Shown here: piece by piece, positions 19,027-28,515 of the stretch | How positions within the stretch are numbered: position 1 is the stretch's first letter | Layout: the number at the start of each line of letters is the position of its first letter | Assembly (NCBI GenBank): GCA_002728755.1 | Contig: PBVT01000085.1 | Location: 124,001 to 188,000 of the forward strand | DNA length: 64,000 nt | Direction of reading: 5' to 3' | Origin: Myxococcales bacterium | Lineage (GTDB): Bacteria > Myxococcota_A > UBA9042 > UBA3505 | Notes under the pieces: model-generated | Database searches by the model: none | What the model was told of the DNA's origin: nothing | Seen by the model: only the letters and a program-made list of their open reading frames with translations | Translations under genes and position numbers: made by a program

Positions 19027-20571
19027 TCATTTTCCGGTTCGGCCAAGGCGAGCCATGAGAGGCCTGGTAACGAGTGGACCGAAGCTCAAGACCACCAGAA
19101 GTCCGAAAACCAGATACAAGAATAGATTCCCGAATCGGAGATACGGACTGCCTCCCGTATAGGGGCGAAAGGTGAAAACCTGCGCGGCAGCTTGAAAGAC
19201 TGGGCTTCGATTGGAAATGGTTCCTCGCGGATCGACAAGGGCGCTGATTCCTGTGTTCGTCACACGAACAAGGGGACGCCGAGTTTCGACTGCTCGCACC
19301 GCTTGTGCCATCAGGTGGAGTTCGAGGGCCGCAGTGTTGCCAAACCAGACATCATTGGTGAGATTTACGATGAAGTCTGGATTCGTTCTCTGGACATCAG
19401 CACGTGTGCTACCGGGGAAGATGGTTTCGTAGCAGATCTGCGCGATAAACCGATGGGCACCCACCTGAAAGATCCCTGGGTTCTTTCCTGGTTGCATTCT
19501 TGTGAGCGATGGGAACCGTCGAGTAGCGCCGGGTATGAGGAACTGCAGCGGCAGCGTTTCACCAAATGGGACCAGGCGTTGTTTATGGTAGACCGCAGTC
19601 GAACCGTCTGCAGCGATCAAGATCGCGCTATTATGTTGGCCTTCGGTAGGGGATTGTGTGAGGGCACCAACGAAGAGAGGAATACCACCCCGATGGACGT
19701 CGGCCACAAAGCGAGTCGTCGCTCGATGAGAGACGGGGAGTTCCTTCGAAGGGGTCTGCTGAAAGAAAAAGGGGAAACCGCCTTCTGGCCAGATCGTAAG
19801 ATCTACATCCATTGGTAACCGTCGATGCTGGTCCCATGTCTGTGCCAGGATATACCGCCGAGTGGGCTCGTCGGCGTTAATCTTGTCGATCGCCTTTATC
19901 ATCGGTTGGACTACGCCAATTCGTATCTCCTCTCCTTTTGACGGTGGAGCAAATTGAATCCAGCGAACCGTACCGTAGATCAGGACTACTCCCAGGATCA
20001 GACCGAGAACCAGGCCGGTCTTCTTCATGGTTTTTCGGTCGCGCGTGCCGTGTGGGGGGAGCCGCCTGGCGAGATAGGCCGCCGTAAATACGGCGAGAAA
20101 AGATAGTGTATGTACGCCGCCGATGTCGGCCATTTGAAGGAGGAACGGGCTTTTATAGAGGGCGTTTCCCAGATACCAGGGGAACACCGACGGCCAGATG
20201 GCTTCCAATAGGCAGAAGAGGCTGGCTGCAATAAGTGAGAAACGCAATGCGCCGCAGCCGTGTCCCAAACGACCGAGCAGCCATAGAAAGACACCTCCCA
20301 ATGCGCCGTGGAAGAGAGCGTAGGCGAGGAGCACCAGTAGGCTGATGCCTTTGCCCACACCGCCCATCCGCTGGACCGTTCCCGCGATCCAATAAAACAC
20401 CATGAGGTGTACCAGAGTGAAGTGAAGCCAGCCGACCAGAAAGCGTTTCCACCCTTTCAGGTCTGGAGCCTGGTTTAGTAGTGGTGCCAGGGCCACGAAT
20501 ACCAGTGGGAATAAGCCCACAGGTGGGAACGCAGCCCAATAGAGGCATGCCGATATAATTGCGGCCCACAT
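19027..20571 (-). CDS. lnt: Apolipoprotein N-acyltransferase
   Basis: Transfers a fatty acyl chain from phospholipid to the N-terminal Cys of lipoproteins, the last maturation step in Gram-negative bacteria. 514 residues from ATG 20571; a longer frame would overlap the YhaM-like gene. The N-terminal half has several membrane helices, and the periplasmic nitrilase-like domain follows with the catalytic triad visible: Glu in LTIWPEGGFPFFF, Lys in YHKQRLVPFGE and Cys in AQICYETIFPG. A last membrane helix precedes the C-terminus. The window itself encodes at least seven lipoproteins that would be substrates. It lies 49 bp downstream of the YhaM-like gene on the same strand. Confidence 0.94.
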   Translation of the reverse strand: MWAAIISACLYWAAFPPVGLFPLVFVALAPLLNQAPDLKGWKRFLVGWLHFTLVHLMVFYWIAGTVQRMGGVGKGISLLVLLAYALFHGALGGVFLWLLGRLGHGCGALRFSLIAASLFCLLEAIWPSVFPWYLGNALYKSPFLLQMADIGGVHTLSFLAVFTAAYLARRLPPHGTRDRKTMKKTGLVLGLILGVVLIYGTVRWIQFAPPSKGEEIRIGVVQPMIKAIDKINADEPTRRYILAQTWDQHRRLPMDVDLTIWPEGGFPFFFQQTPSKELPVSHRATTRFVADVHRGGIPLFVGALTQSPTEGQHNSAILIAADGSTAVYHKQRLVPFGETLPLQFLIPGATRRFPSLTRMQPGKNPGIFQVGAHRFIAQICYETIFPGSTRADVQRTNPDFIVNLTNDVWFGNTAALELHLMAQAVRAVETRRPLVRVTNTGISALVDPRGTISNRSPVFQAAAQVFTFRPYTGGSPYLRFGNLFLYLVFGLLVVLSFGPLVTRPLMARLGRTGK

Positions 20572-20620
20572 GGATACGCGTCCGGAGGGCTGCTGGATTG
20601 ATTTGGCTGGAGACCGTCCC

Positions 20621-21805
20621 TTAGTGTTCGGGGCCAAAGAGATCTCGTATCGCTGCCGGGAGTTCGTTTTCGGCACCACGGCTGCTTTTGCGGGTACGTT
20701 TGCGTGTTGCAGAGTTGGCTTTCGCGGGCGGTGGTTCTGGGTTGTCCTCGGGCAGTACCGGAGACACAAAGACGGACTCTACATGCGGGGCCTTAATCTC
20801 TACCGTGTCGTGTAGGTTTATCTGCGGGGTCCAGAACTTGGAGGGCCCTGGATGTTCGGTCGTTAGCGGATTATGAAGCCGCCCCCCAAAAACAAGCTCA
20901 AACTGGGTCCATGCGCTGGACACATCTTTTTGGCAGACACCGAAGAATTGGCCGAGATAGGCATCGATTCGAGTTACGTCGTGAACGAGCAATGCCTCGA
21001 TCGTATGGGATGCGTCGCCCCAGTTGGTGGTAGCACCTTTCTGTGCTGCGACCAGATGTTGGAGCCTCTCCAATTTTGCAGGTGGGAATCCGGTGATCTG
21101 GGCCGCGAGTTTGTCGAGCATTACGACGCTCTTGATCCGGTGACCAATCACTTGCGTGTCATTTTGCATGGTATTCGGGCCGGACCAATGAAGCGCAAAT
21201 AATCGACCGATATTATGGAGAAAGCCTCCGGCCAGCAGATAGTTTCTATCGACGAGTCCGGGGTAATAGCGTTGGTAGTGCTTTTCCATATCGTCGAGGA
21301 TATGAAGTACGGAGAGCACATGCTCCATGAGCCCGCCCGAATAGTTGTGGTGGCCGGTTAAGGAAGCGGGTGCGTTTCGAAATCTGGACGACAGCTCTGG
21401 ATCATCAAGAAAGTGGGTCAGTAGGGACCGAATATCCTGATCCTCGATCGTGGATATCGTATGTCTCAGAGCCCCAAACATGGTCTCCGAATCAAGGTTC
21501 GAGCTGGACAGATAATCGGTTGGATCCAGGTCGGAACCAAGAATGGGTTCGACCATGTCGATATGGATCTGGAATTCATCCCCTTCGCGAGTAACGTGAC
21601 CCTGGATGGAGACCAGTTGTCCTTCGGCAAGATTGAGTTCCGATTGATTCTCAACCCAGAGGGTTCCGGTGATCTGGTCCGATCCGTGGGCCAGAGTCAG
21701 CTCTGCGTACGTACCCCCAGACCGCGTCTTCTTGAAGTCGAGGGCGTGTAATAAAAATGTTTCTTGAAAGGAGGCGCCCGCCGTAAGCACCAGGGGTTTG
21801 AGCAT
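20621..21805 (-). CDS. YhaM-like OB-fold/HD-domain protein with altered HD motif
   Basis: 394 residues. The N-terminus (10-95) is an OB-fold like the nucleic-acid binding domain of YhaM (YAELTLAHGSDQITGTLW), and residues 110-315 are an HD domain (LTGHHNYSGGLMEHVLSVL). YhaM proteins are 3'-5' exoribonucleases. Here the doublet that should read HD is His197-Asn198 (FLHNIGRL; codon 21214-21212 is AAT), so metal binding may be weakened. The C-terminal 50 residues are charged and disordered (SATRKRTRKSSRG). GGAGG 8 nt before ATG 21805 supports the start. It precedes lnt on the same strand. Confidence 0.85.
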   Translation of the reverse strand: MLKPLVLTAGASFQETFLLHALDFKKTRSGGTYAELTLAHGSDQITGTLWVENQSELNLAEGQLVSIQGHVTREGDEFQIHIDMVEPILGSDLDPTDYLSSSNLDSETMFGALRHTISTIEDQDIRSLLTHFLDDPELSSRFRNAPASLTGHHNYSGGLMEHVLSVLHILDDMEKHYQRYYPGLVDRNYLLAGGFLHNIGRLFALHWSGPNTMQNDTQVIGHRIKSVVMLDKLAAQITGFPPAKLERLQHLVAAQKGATTNWGDASHTIEALLVHDVTRIDAYLGQFFGVCQKDVSSAWTQFELVFGGRLHNPLTTEHPGPSKFWTPQINLHDTVEIKAPHVESVFVSPVLPEDNPEPPPAKANSATRKRTRKSSRGAENELPAAIRDLFGPEH

Positions 21806-21918
21806 CGATGAACCTCCATTCGTTCACGAACCCACTGTATTAATCGGCACGGCTTCCAAAAGATGGAATCTGACGCTCGAATTTCTATTGGCTACGGCAA
21901 AAATTCTTGAAGAACCCG

Positions 21919-23481
21919 TCAGGATTCACCGGAATCGACAAGGTTTTCGGCCCAAACGACCTGGTTTCTACCTGCGTTTTTCGCTGTGTAGAGCGCCGCA
22001 TCTGCGGTGTCCATAAGCTTCTTCAGCAGCTTGCCCGCCTCTCGTGGATTGGCCACATTACCGTTCCAGGTGACCCCTCCGATGGATGCGGTCACCTTAA
22101 CCGGATGCGTTGGTGTGGAGAGATCCTGATTTTCGAGAGCTACACGTAGGCGTTCGGCACCTCTCTTACCCTGGTCCATATCGGTTTCAGGGAAAAGGAC
22201 GCACATTTCTTCACCACCAATACGGGCTTTGATGTCGATGGTACGATGAACTCGTTGCATCGTACGTGCCACGGCTTGAAGGACCGCGTCTCCAAAGGGG
22301 TGTCCAAAAGAGTCGTTAATTCGTTTGAAGTGATCCAGGTCCAATACGATAAGGGAGAGCGCCTTCCCCGATCGACTATGACGTAATATTTCCGAGAGCG
22401 AAGCCTCCAGGAATCGTCGTCGATTCGCCAGGTTTGTCAGGGGGTCGTAATAGGCCAGTTGCTCAAGGCGTGAATTCGCTTCTCGCAGTTCCTGCGCAAG
22501 ACGTTCCTTTTCGCCCAATGCCTGTTCCAGGGCCCAGGTAAGCTCCTGATAACTCATCGTCTCCTGCGCTAACTTTCGGTTTGCGTCCTGAAGTACTTCC
22601 TGGAATGTAGCCTGCTCCTCCACTCGTAGACCGAGTGTTGTTGCGACCTCCTCGACCGCTGGGGGAATGCTGGTGAGTAGATCGTCTACGCGCTTAAGGG
22701 ACATGGAGAAGGGTGGTTTGACGAGATAGGCGCGTACCCGATCCAGGGCCTTTCGCTTATCTGGGCTTCCAAATACGGAGCATACCCAGTCGGCCGCAGT
22801 GGCTATTTTACACATCTGTCGCAGGTATAAGGGTACCTTCGCGAGTGATGATGCATGGTGATACGCGATAGGTACGGCGATCTCTTCGGGTAATGCCCAG
22901 GTACGGGCGAGGAGTAGGCCGATGCGGTCATGGGTTACGCCAAAGATCTCCCGTTCTCGTTCCCGCCGTTCTTCCGGGTACATGGAGCGCATTGTCTTCC
23001 AGTGGGACGCCTTCTCGGGTTTGGCGAAGAACATGGCCAGAACCCCGAAGTCTTGTAGCAGTCCAACCGTAAAGGCTTCTTCGGGGTCCAACTTGAGCTT
23101 TTGTCCGAGGAGTCGTGCGGCGACACCTCGCCGCAGGGCGTCTTCCCAATAGCTCACCATGTCCAAGCCTGGAATAGCGTTTGGGCGTACCGAGTCTCGA
23201 ACAGCGAAACATAAGGCGATACTTCGTAGGGAGCGGTTACCTAGTACTGTAACGGCGTCCTGGGCAGAAGTGACCTTCCGTTTGAATCCGAAGAACGCTG
23301 AGTTTACCGTACGGAGAATTTCCGCTGTAAGGACCGGATCTGCGGCGACGATTTTGGCGAGACGGGTAGAGCCTACTTCCGGATCACCACACGCTTGGAC
23401 AATTCTGGCCGCGGTCTGGGGTGGGGCAGGAAGATCCGCAGGCTTGATCTGAGAAATGTCCTTTTGAGCATCAGAAGTCAT
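21919..23481 (-). CDS. HDOD-GGDEF signalling protein (probable diguanylate cyclase)
   Basis: 520 residues. An HDOD domain covers about 15-215 (PADLPAPPQTAARIVQ, KIVAADPVLTAEILRTVNSA). A coiled-coil linker follows (about 285-342) and then a GGDEF domain (about 343-510). The active-site motif is GGEEM at 422-426, with Asp382 in LDLDHFKRINDSFGHPFGD; the GGEE form is compatible with c-di-GMP synthesis. An RTID at 413-416, five residues before it, fits the RxxD inhibitory site, so product feedback is likely. HDOD domains usually relay regulatory signals without catalysis. No membrane segment. A perfect 8-bp hairpin (23499-23518) sits in its leader. Confidence 0.92.
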   Translation of the reverse strand: MTSDAQKDISQIKPADLPAPPQTAARIVQACGDPEVGSTRLAKIVAADPVLTAEILRTVNSAFFGFKRKVTSAQDAVTVLGNRSLRSIALCFAVRDSVRPNAIPGLDMVSYWEDALRRGVAARLLGQKLKLDPEEAFTVGLLQDFGVLAMFFAKPEKASHWKTMRSMYPEERREREREIFGVTHDRIGLLLARTWALPEEIAVPIAYHHASSLAKVPLYLRQMCKIATAADWVCSVFGSPDKRKALDRVRAYLVKPPFSMSLKRVDDLLTSIPPAVEEVATTLGLRVEEQATFQEVLQDANRKLAQETMSYQELTWALEQALGEKERLAQELREANSRLEQLAYYDPLTNLANRRRFLEASLSEILRHSRSGKALSLIVLDLDHFKRINDSFGHPFGDAVLQAVARTMQRVHRTIDIKARIGGEEMCVLFPETDMDQGKRGAERLRVALENQDLSTPTHPVKVTASIGGVTWNGNVANPREAGKLLKKLMDTADAALYTAKNAGRNQVVWAENLVDSGES

Positions 23482-23498
23482 AAATTAAAGGGTCCTGA

Positions 23499-23518
23499 TC
23501 GTCGAGACCACTCGACGA
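23499..23518 (-). other. Perfect 8-bp inverted repeat in the leader of the HDOD-GGDEF gene
   Basis: TCGTCGAG and CTCGACGA are separated by a 4-nt loop, 17 bp upstream of the ATG at 23481 and just before AGGA. There is no U-tract after it on the minus strand, so it is not a normal terminator for the spoVR operon. It may be a leader hairpin or an operator. Confidence 0.45.
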
Positions 23519-23607
23519 CTTAACGAAAATCACCACTCTCCCGTCCAAGTCCGGTGGTTTGATCCATATATCTTATCAGGTTCCGGAGAAGTCTTCATCC
23601 GGTGACA

Positions 23608-25104
23608 TCAACTCTTTTCCGCACCAAAATTTTCGCCGTCATGGGACCAGACGACCGTCTTCCCTCGATGGTCCACGGTGCGAATATGAACCGGTCGCTG
23701 CCAGAGTGCGAGCACGTTCTGGAGCGTTCGTTTGGCGTAGGTCTTATCCAGGCCGGTCTGATCGGTTCGATGGGCTAGCAGTAGTTCCCCTCGATTTCGA
23801 TAGTTCGCATCTTCAACCACTACAACGGGTTGCCCTGAGTTTGTGAGCTGGAACAGAAGTCGCTCTCGCACCTTATCTGGGTCGCGGCTATCGATAATCC
23901 ACTGCCCCCGTTTGGGATCGAACCGATAGTTGTAGAGATCCAACCGCTCGATCATTGCCGGGGTCAAAAACTCATCAATAAAAGTGACGTCGTTATGTAG
24001 TTTACGGACCTCAAAGATTTTCTCTCGACCCATACCGAGATGACGGTTCCAATTACTGCGTTGTCGGAAATCGTCGCATGCGTTCCACTCTTCTCCGAAT
24101 TGCCCCTTATCCCAACGTTCCTCAATATCCCGAAACAGCTCAAGGCCGATTTTATAGGGGTTGGTTTGTCCTGGGGCTGTGGCCATTGTGGCGGAATGGG
24201 TTTCAGCAAAGTCGACAATCTCTCCGGCGTCGGCGAGACCTGACGTCATCATCTTACTGTGCCAATAGCTCGCCCAACCTTCATTCATGATCTTGGTCTG
24301 GCGTTGTGGTGTGAAATACAGCGCCTCTTCACGCAACATCCCCAGTATATGTCGTTGCCAGCGCTCCAGGGGGGCGTGCTCCATCAGAAATCCCATGATG
24401 TCCCGTTCGGGTTGTTCCGGGAACCGCACTCGCCCCTGCTGTTTTTCTTCCTTAATCTTTCGCTGCTCCGCAATATATTCGGGCGGATTGATCCAGTTCT
24501 CCATATAGGACTTATCGACTTTGAGGCGGGGCACCGTCTGGCGTTCACGGGGATCGTGTTCTTCCTCGGCCAGGGGCTCGTCGATACGGTTTTCTGGGCG
24601 GGCCGCTGGTGCGAAAGGATCGATGAGATTGTCTATGGATAGACAGGAGTCCACGAACTGTTCCACGAGGTCGATACCGTACTGATCCATATACCGCCGA
24701 ATGCGAACCCCATGGTTCGCTGTGGTGTCGATCATTTTACGGTTGGTACGTGCGAAGTAGTAGTTGTTCTTAAAGAAATCGCAATGGCCATACACATGGG
24801 CCATCACCATCTTCTGCTCCATATCGCTATTGCCTTCCAGAAGGTAGGCGTAGCAGGGATCATTATTGACCACGAGCTCGTAGATTTTCGCCAGGCCGTA
24901 GCCGTGCAATTTGTAGTTTCTTTCGAACTCCATTCCAAAACGCCAATGTGGATATCGTTTTGGAAATCCTTCGAATGAAGCCACCTCGCACATTCGTTTG
25001 TAGTCCACCAGAACGAAAACGGTCTCAAAGAAGTCCAAGCCCTGCTCTAGAGATAGGTCTCGGATATGATCACGATATTGGGCGAGTGGTTCTGGAAGCC
25101 CCAT
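23608..25104 (-). CDS. spoVR: SpoVR family protein
   Basis: 498 residues from ATG 25104; the longer frame to 25317 would overlap the DUF444 gene, whose stop is 4 bp upstream. Family features include GLDFFETVFVLVDYKRMCEV, YPHWRFGMEFER, KIYELVVNNDPCYAYLLEGN, VMAHVYGHCDFFKNN and the long C-terminal part with NEGWASYWHSKMM. SpoVR was named for cortex formation in Bacillus, but in Proteobacteria (YcgB) it travels with prkA and yeaH without sporulation; its biochemical role is unknown. Its place as third gene in prkA-yeaH-spoVR matches that conserved stress cluster. Cytoplasmic; no signal peptide. Confidence 0.95.
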   Translation of the reverse strand: MGLPEPLAQYRDHIRDLSLEQGLDFFETVFVLVDYKRMCEVASFEGFPKRYPHWRFGMEFERNYKLHGYGLAKIYELVVNNDPCYAYLLEGNSDMEQKMVMAHVYGHCDFFKNNYYFARTNRKMIDTTANHGVRIRRYMDQYGIDLVEQFVDSCLSIDNLIDPFAPAARPENRIDEPLAEEEHDPRERQTVPRLKVDKSYMENWINPPEYIAEQRKIKEEKQQGRVRFPEQPERDIMGFLMEHAPLERWQRHILGMLREEALYFTPQRQTKIMNEGWASYWHSKMMTSGLADAGEIVDFAETHSATMATAPGQTNPYKIGLELFRDIEERWDKGQFGEEWNACDDFRQRSNWNRHLGMGREKIFEVRKLHNDVTFIDEFLTPAMIERLDLYNYRFDPKRGQWIIDSRDPDKVRERLLFQLTNSGQPVVVVEDANYRNRGELLLAHRTDQTGLDKTYAKRTLQNVLALWQRPVHIRTVDHRGKTVVWSHDGENFGAEKS

Positions 25105-25108
25105 ATGA

Positions 25109-26233
25109 CTATTTCCCCGTTCCAAGAAAGTCTTTAATGGACTGCATAATGGCGTCTCTTCCGGGGATTTCGGAGAGAACCACCTGATCGTTTTTTGAGA
25201 AATGCTCGCGCAAATCCTTGATAAACTGACCGCTTCCGTATGCGGAAACGACCTGCCCATAACAGAAGATATTACTGTGGGGCAGGATGTGTTCGCGCAG
25301 AAGAGCCATGCAGACATCGGTGTCGTCTAGCGACCAATTATCTCCATCGCTGAAATGGAATGGATAGATATTCCAGTCCGACGCTGGGTATTCGTTGGAT
25401 ATGATGTCTGACGCGAGCTTGTAGGCACTACTGATCATCGTGCCGCCAGATTCGCGAGTATGAAAGAACGTCTCTCGGTCTACTTCGCGGGCGACGGCGT
25501 CATGGATAATGTAACGAGTCTCCAGACCTTCGTATTGCGAGCGTAGCCAGGTATCGATCCAGAAGGACTCGATACGAACGATTTCTTTCTGCTCGTCACC
25601 CATGGAGCCGGAAACATCCATCATATAGATGATCACCGCATTGGTTTCCGGTTGCTTTTCCTCTTTCCAGGAACGGAAACGCATATCATCACGAATTGGG
25701 ACAACGATGGGGTTGTCCGGGTTGTAGTTTCCTACGGTTACCTGCCGACGTAGAGCTTCCCGATAGGTTCGCTTGAAGTGTCGTAGGGAATGCGGCCCAG
25801 TACTTCGGATCGAGTTATATCGTTCCTTTGTGCTGGCAATGTTTTTTCTACCCTTGGGCTCGATGCGGGGCAACTGTAGCTCTTCCCCCAGGATTTCCGC
25901 CAACTCATGAATTTTGATGTCGACTTCGAGCTCATGCTCACCCGGAGCTTGACCGGCCTTACCGCCACCTTCACCTTCACCGGGTTCTCCACCCAGGGAG
26001 TCACCGGGCTCGCCCTCTCCCTGACCAACGCCCCCACTGTTCTTCTTGCCATAGCGGAATCGAGGTGTGTCGATCTGTGGGATGTTGATCGAGACTTTAT
26101 CTTTTCCTCTACGCCCCAGGATCGACCCGTTGCTGATGAATTCTTTCAGATTGTCACGGATATTTCCCTTAACGATCTCTTTGAATCGCCAATGGTCCCG
26201 TTCAATATTGAGAATATCTGACTCTGTTGGCAT
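25109..26233 (-). CDS. yeaH: DUF444 / YeaH family protein with von Willebrand A domain
   Basis: 374 residues. Residues 1-60 are the basic YeaH N-terminus ([19 protein letters not shown]). A Gly/Glu-rich flexible linker covers about 64-98. The C-terminal half is a vWA-like domain with an intact MIDAS site, Asp206-x-Ser208-x-Ser210 ([12 protein letters not shown]), so divalent metal-dependent protein binding is expected. In other bacteria yeaH is co-expressed with the kinase yeaG and affects nitrogen starvation and stress behaviour. It is the middle gene between prkA (35 bp upstream) and spoVR (4 bp downstream), almost certainly one operon. Confidence 0.94.
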   Translation of the reverse strand: MPTESDILNIERDHWRFKEIVKGNIRDNLKEFISNGSILGRRGKDKVSINIPQIDTPRFRYGKKNSGGVGQGEGEPGDSLGGEPGEGEGGGKAGQAPGEHELEVDIKIHELAEILGEELQLPRIEPKGRKNIASTKERYNSIRSTGPHSLRHFKRTYREALRRQVTVGNYNPDNPIVVPIRDDMRFRSWKEEKQPETNAVIIYMMDVSGSMGDEQKEIVRIESFWIDTWLRSQYEGLETRYIIHDAVAREVDRETFFHTRESGGTMISSAYKLASDIISNEYPASDWNIYPFHFSDGDNWSLDDTDVCMALLREHILPHSNIFCYGQVVSAYGSGQFIKDLREHFSKNDQVVLSEIPGRDAIMQSIKDFLGTGK

Positions 26234-26268
26234 GGCAGTGATGGGTTAAATCAGGATGTGAAGCCGCT

Positions 26269-28323
26269 CTAGTCTCCCTCTTTGGCGTCGCCGCGGGCAA
26301 AGATACTGGCCACATAATTGAGAACATCGGTGGCGCTCTCTTCGTTGTAGCCGTAGTCCCGAATCAATCGCTGTTTTACGACATCGATTTTACTCTGGGT
26401 TTCGCGGTCCACGACGTTGGAGACCAGGGTCGACAATTTGATGGTGTCTTTTTGATCTTCAAACAGCTTCAGCTCGAGAGCTTTACGAAGGCGTTCGTTG
26501 CTTCGGTAATCGAAGGTCTTTCCTTCGACGGCGAGAGCACCAATATAGTTCATGATCTCACGACGGAAATCGTCTTTGCGCGCCTCTGGTACGCCGATCT
26601 TTTCTTCGATGGCGCGCATGAGACGCTCATCTGGATCTTCCGATTGACCGGTATACTGATTCTGAACGCGTTCACGTTGCGTATATGCCTTCACATTATC
26701 TACGTAGTTACTACATAGGTGCTCGATGGCTTCTTCATCCGCACTGATGGCGCGCTGCACTTCGTTCTTGATGATGTCTTCGTATTCCTGTTTCACCAGA
26801 CTCATCAGCTCGCGATAGCGTTTCTTAGTCTCCTCATCGTTGATGAGGCTATGGGTTTTGAGTCCTGAAATTAATGCGTTCATCACCATGAAGGGGTTGA
26901 TGCTGCCATGCCCTTCTCTTGCAACAAGTGCATTGGAGATCTTGTCCTGGACATAACGAGCACTGATACCGAGCATACCTTCTCGCCGGGCTTCTTTACG
27001 AAGCTCTTTGATATTGTCTGCTGTGTAACCCGGAAGAGATTTGCCGTTATATAGTTTCATCTTCTGGATGATCGACAGGTTCGGCCGGTTGGGCTCTTCG
27101 AGTCGAGAGAGGACCGCCCACATAGCCGCGACTTCGAGGGTATGGGGCGCAATATGAACGCCCTTTACCGATTCGTTGTTAAAGTCTTTGTCGTAGATGC
27201 GAACTTCTTCGTCGACGCGCGTGATATAGGGAATATCAATCTTGATCGTACGATCGCGGAGGGCTTCCATGAACTCGTTATTCAAGAGGCGCCGATACTC
27301 CGCCTCATTGGTGTGCCCAATAATCACTTCGTCAATATCCGTCTGCGCGAATTTCTTCGGTTTAATCTTATGTTCCTGGGTGGCCCCCAGAAGATCGTAG
27401 AGGAACGCTACGTCCAACTTCAGAATTTCGACGAACTCGATGATTCCACGATTTGCGATGCAGAATTCTCCATCGAAATTGAACGCCCGTGGGTCGGAGT
27501 CCGACCCATATTCCGCGATCTTACGGTAGTTGATGTCTCCAGTAAGCTCGGTGCTATCCTGATTCTTCTCGTCTTTGGGCTGGAAGGTACCGATACCGAC
27601 ACGGTCCTTTTCGCTAAAGGCAAGACGACGGACACGGATATGTTTACTTATCATCTGCTCCCAATCACCCTCGTACCGACCCAGTAGCTCCTGGAAGTAG
27701 AAGCGGCTGGGCGGACATAGGTCCTGGTTCAAGAGGTGATGGAGCGGGTATTCGTAATTCAACAGGCCGAGCTCTTCCATGGCGGTATGGCGCCATTCAT
27801 GGGGAATCAGAAGAAGCGGCTCTTCATGGACAGGGCTTACGAAGGTTTCATCACTGTGTTCGCTCGGCAGTACCCATTCAAACGAATAGAGGGCGCCTTC
27901 CGGTGAGCGCGTGTATTTTTCCAATCCCTTTTTCAGGAGCCGAACTACGGTTGATTTCGCCGAGCCGACCGGTCCGTGAAGGAGAAGGATTCGCTTTTCT
28001 GGTCCGAAGCCCTGGGCGGCCGCCTTGAATACATCCATCAATTTCATGACGGGAATTTCAAGACCGAAGATTGCGTCCTTTCCGTCGGCGCCTTCATCCG
28101 AGAAGAAGTTATACCGAATAATCTTCTTCTTATTATCTACGTATTCCTCCATGCCGTGTGCGACAACCATGTCGTAAAGACGTTGCCAGGCATTGCGCAG
28201 TACACGCGGATTATCTGCCACAATATCTAGATAATCTTCAAAGCTTCCTGTCCAGGAAAGCTCTTTGAATTCCTTAATACTGTGGTGCTGTGCCAGTGAT
28301 GATAGGCGATTCTCGGAACTCAT
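26269..28323 (-). CDS. prkA: PrkA/YeaG serine protein kinase, AAA+ type
   Basis: 684 residues, the full family length. An N-terminal AAA+ domain has the Walker A motif at about 117-125 (GPVGSAKST), and a C-terminal PrkA domain follows. Conserved blocks include [64 protein letters not shown] and [19 protein letters not shown]. Members phosphorylate proteins on Ser and some have been proposed to have ATP-dependent protease activity. GAGGT 9 nt before the ATG supports the start, and a 12-bp palindrome (28334-28345) overlaps that leader. First gene of the prkA-yeaH-spoVR operon. Confidence 0.96.
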   Translation of the reverse strand: MSSENRLSSLAQHHSIKEFKELSWTGSFEDYLDIVADNPRVLRNAWQRLYDMVVAHGMEEYVDNKKKIIRYNFFSDEGADGKDAIFGLEIPVMKLMDVFKAAAQGFGPEKRILLLHGPVGSAKSTVVRLLKKGLEKYTRSPEGALYSFEWVLPSEHSDETFVSPVHEEPLLLIPHEWRHTAMEELGLLNYEYPLHHLLNQDLCPPSRFYFQELLGRYEGDWEQMISKHIRVRRLAFSEKDRVGIGTFQPKDEKNQDSTELTGDINYRKIAEYGSDSDPRAFNFDGEFCIANRGIIEFVEILKLDVAFLYDLLGATQEHKIKPKKFAQTDIDEVIIGHTNEAEYRRLLNNEFMEALRDRTIKIDIPYITRVDEEVRIYDKDFNNESVKGVHIAPHTLEVAAMWAVLSRLEEPNRPNLSIIQKMKLYNGKSLPGYTADNIKELRKEARREGMLGISARYVQDKISNALVAREGHGSINPFMVMNALISGLKTHSLINDEETKKRYRELMSLVKQEYEDIIKNEVQRAISADEEAIEHLCSNYVDNVKAYTQRERVQNQYTGQSEDPDERLMRAIEEKIGVPEARKDDFRREIMNYIGALAVEGKTFDYRSNERLRKALELKLFEDQKDTIKLSTLVSNVVDRETQSKIDVVKQRLIRDYGYNEESATDVLNYVASIFARGDAKEGD

Positions 28324-28333
28324 GAGACGGCTA

Positions 28334-28345
28334 CCTCATATGAGG
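28334..28345. promoter_or_regulatory. 12-bp palindrome in the prkA leader (possible operator)
   Basis: CCTCATATGAGG is a perfect 12-bp palindrome 11-22 bp upstream of the prkA ATG and overlaps its GAGGT ribosome site. A bound protein, or a hairpin in RNA, would block translation or transcription start. The function is inferred from position only. Confidence 0.35.
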
Positions 28346-28515
28346 GGTGAAAGAACCAGGAGCAAATCGTTCGGAACATTGGAAACCAACGAAAATTGAT
28401 CCCCCTTATTCAGCATGCTATCAGGCCCGCGCGAGGATTGCCATCCTGAGTTTTTGCTCCCTAACACACTGAATTCAGTCATGTTTATCACCACCGTTCG
28501 TGATCGGCGATATGT

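Noticed and set aside
20621..20769. N-terminal extension of lnt overlapping the YhaM-like gene
   Set aside because: The extra residues are basic, low in hydrophobicity and lie in a shadow frame of the upstream gene; ATG 20571 begins directly with the first membrane helix.
21860..21915. Terminator after the YhaM-like gene leader (TTCT-TCA-AGAA followed by TTTTT)
   Set aside because: The stem is only 4 bp and A/T-rich; too weak to call.
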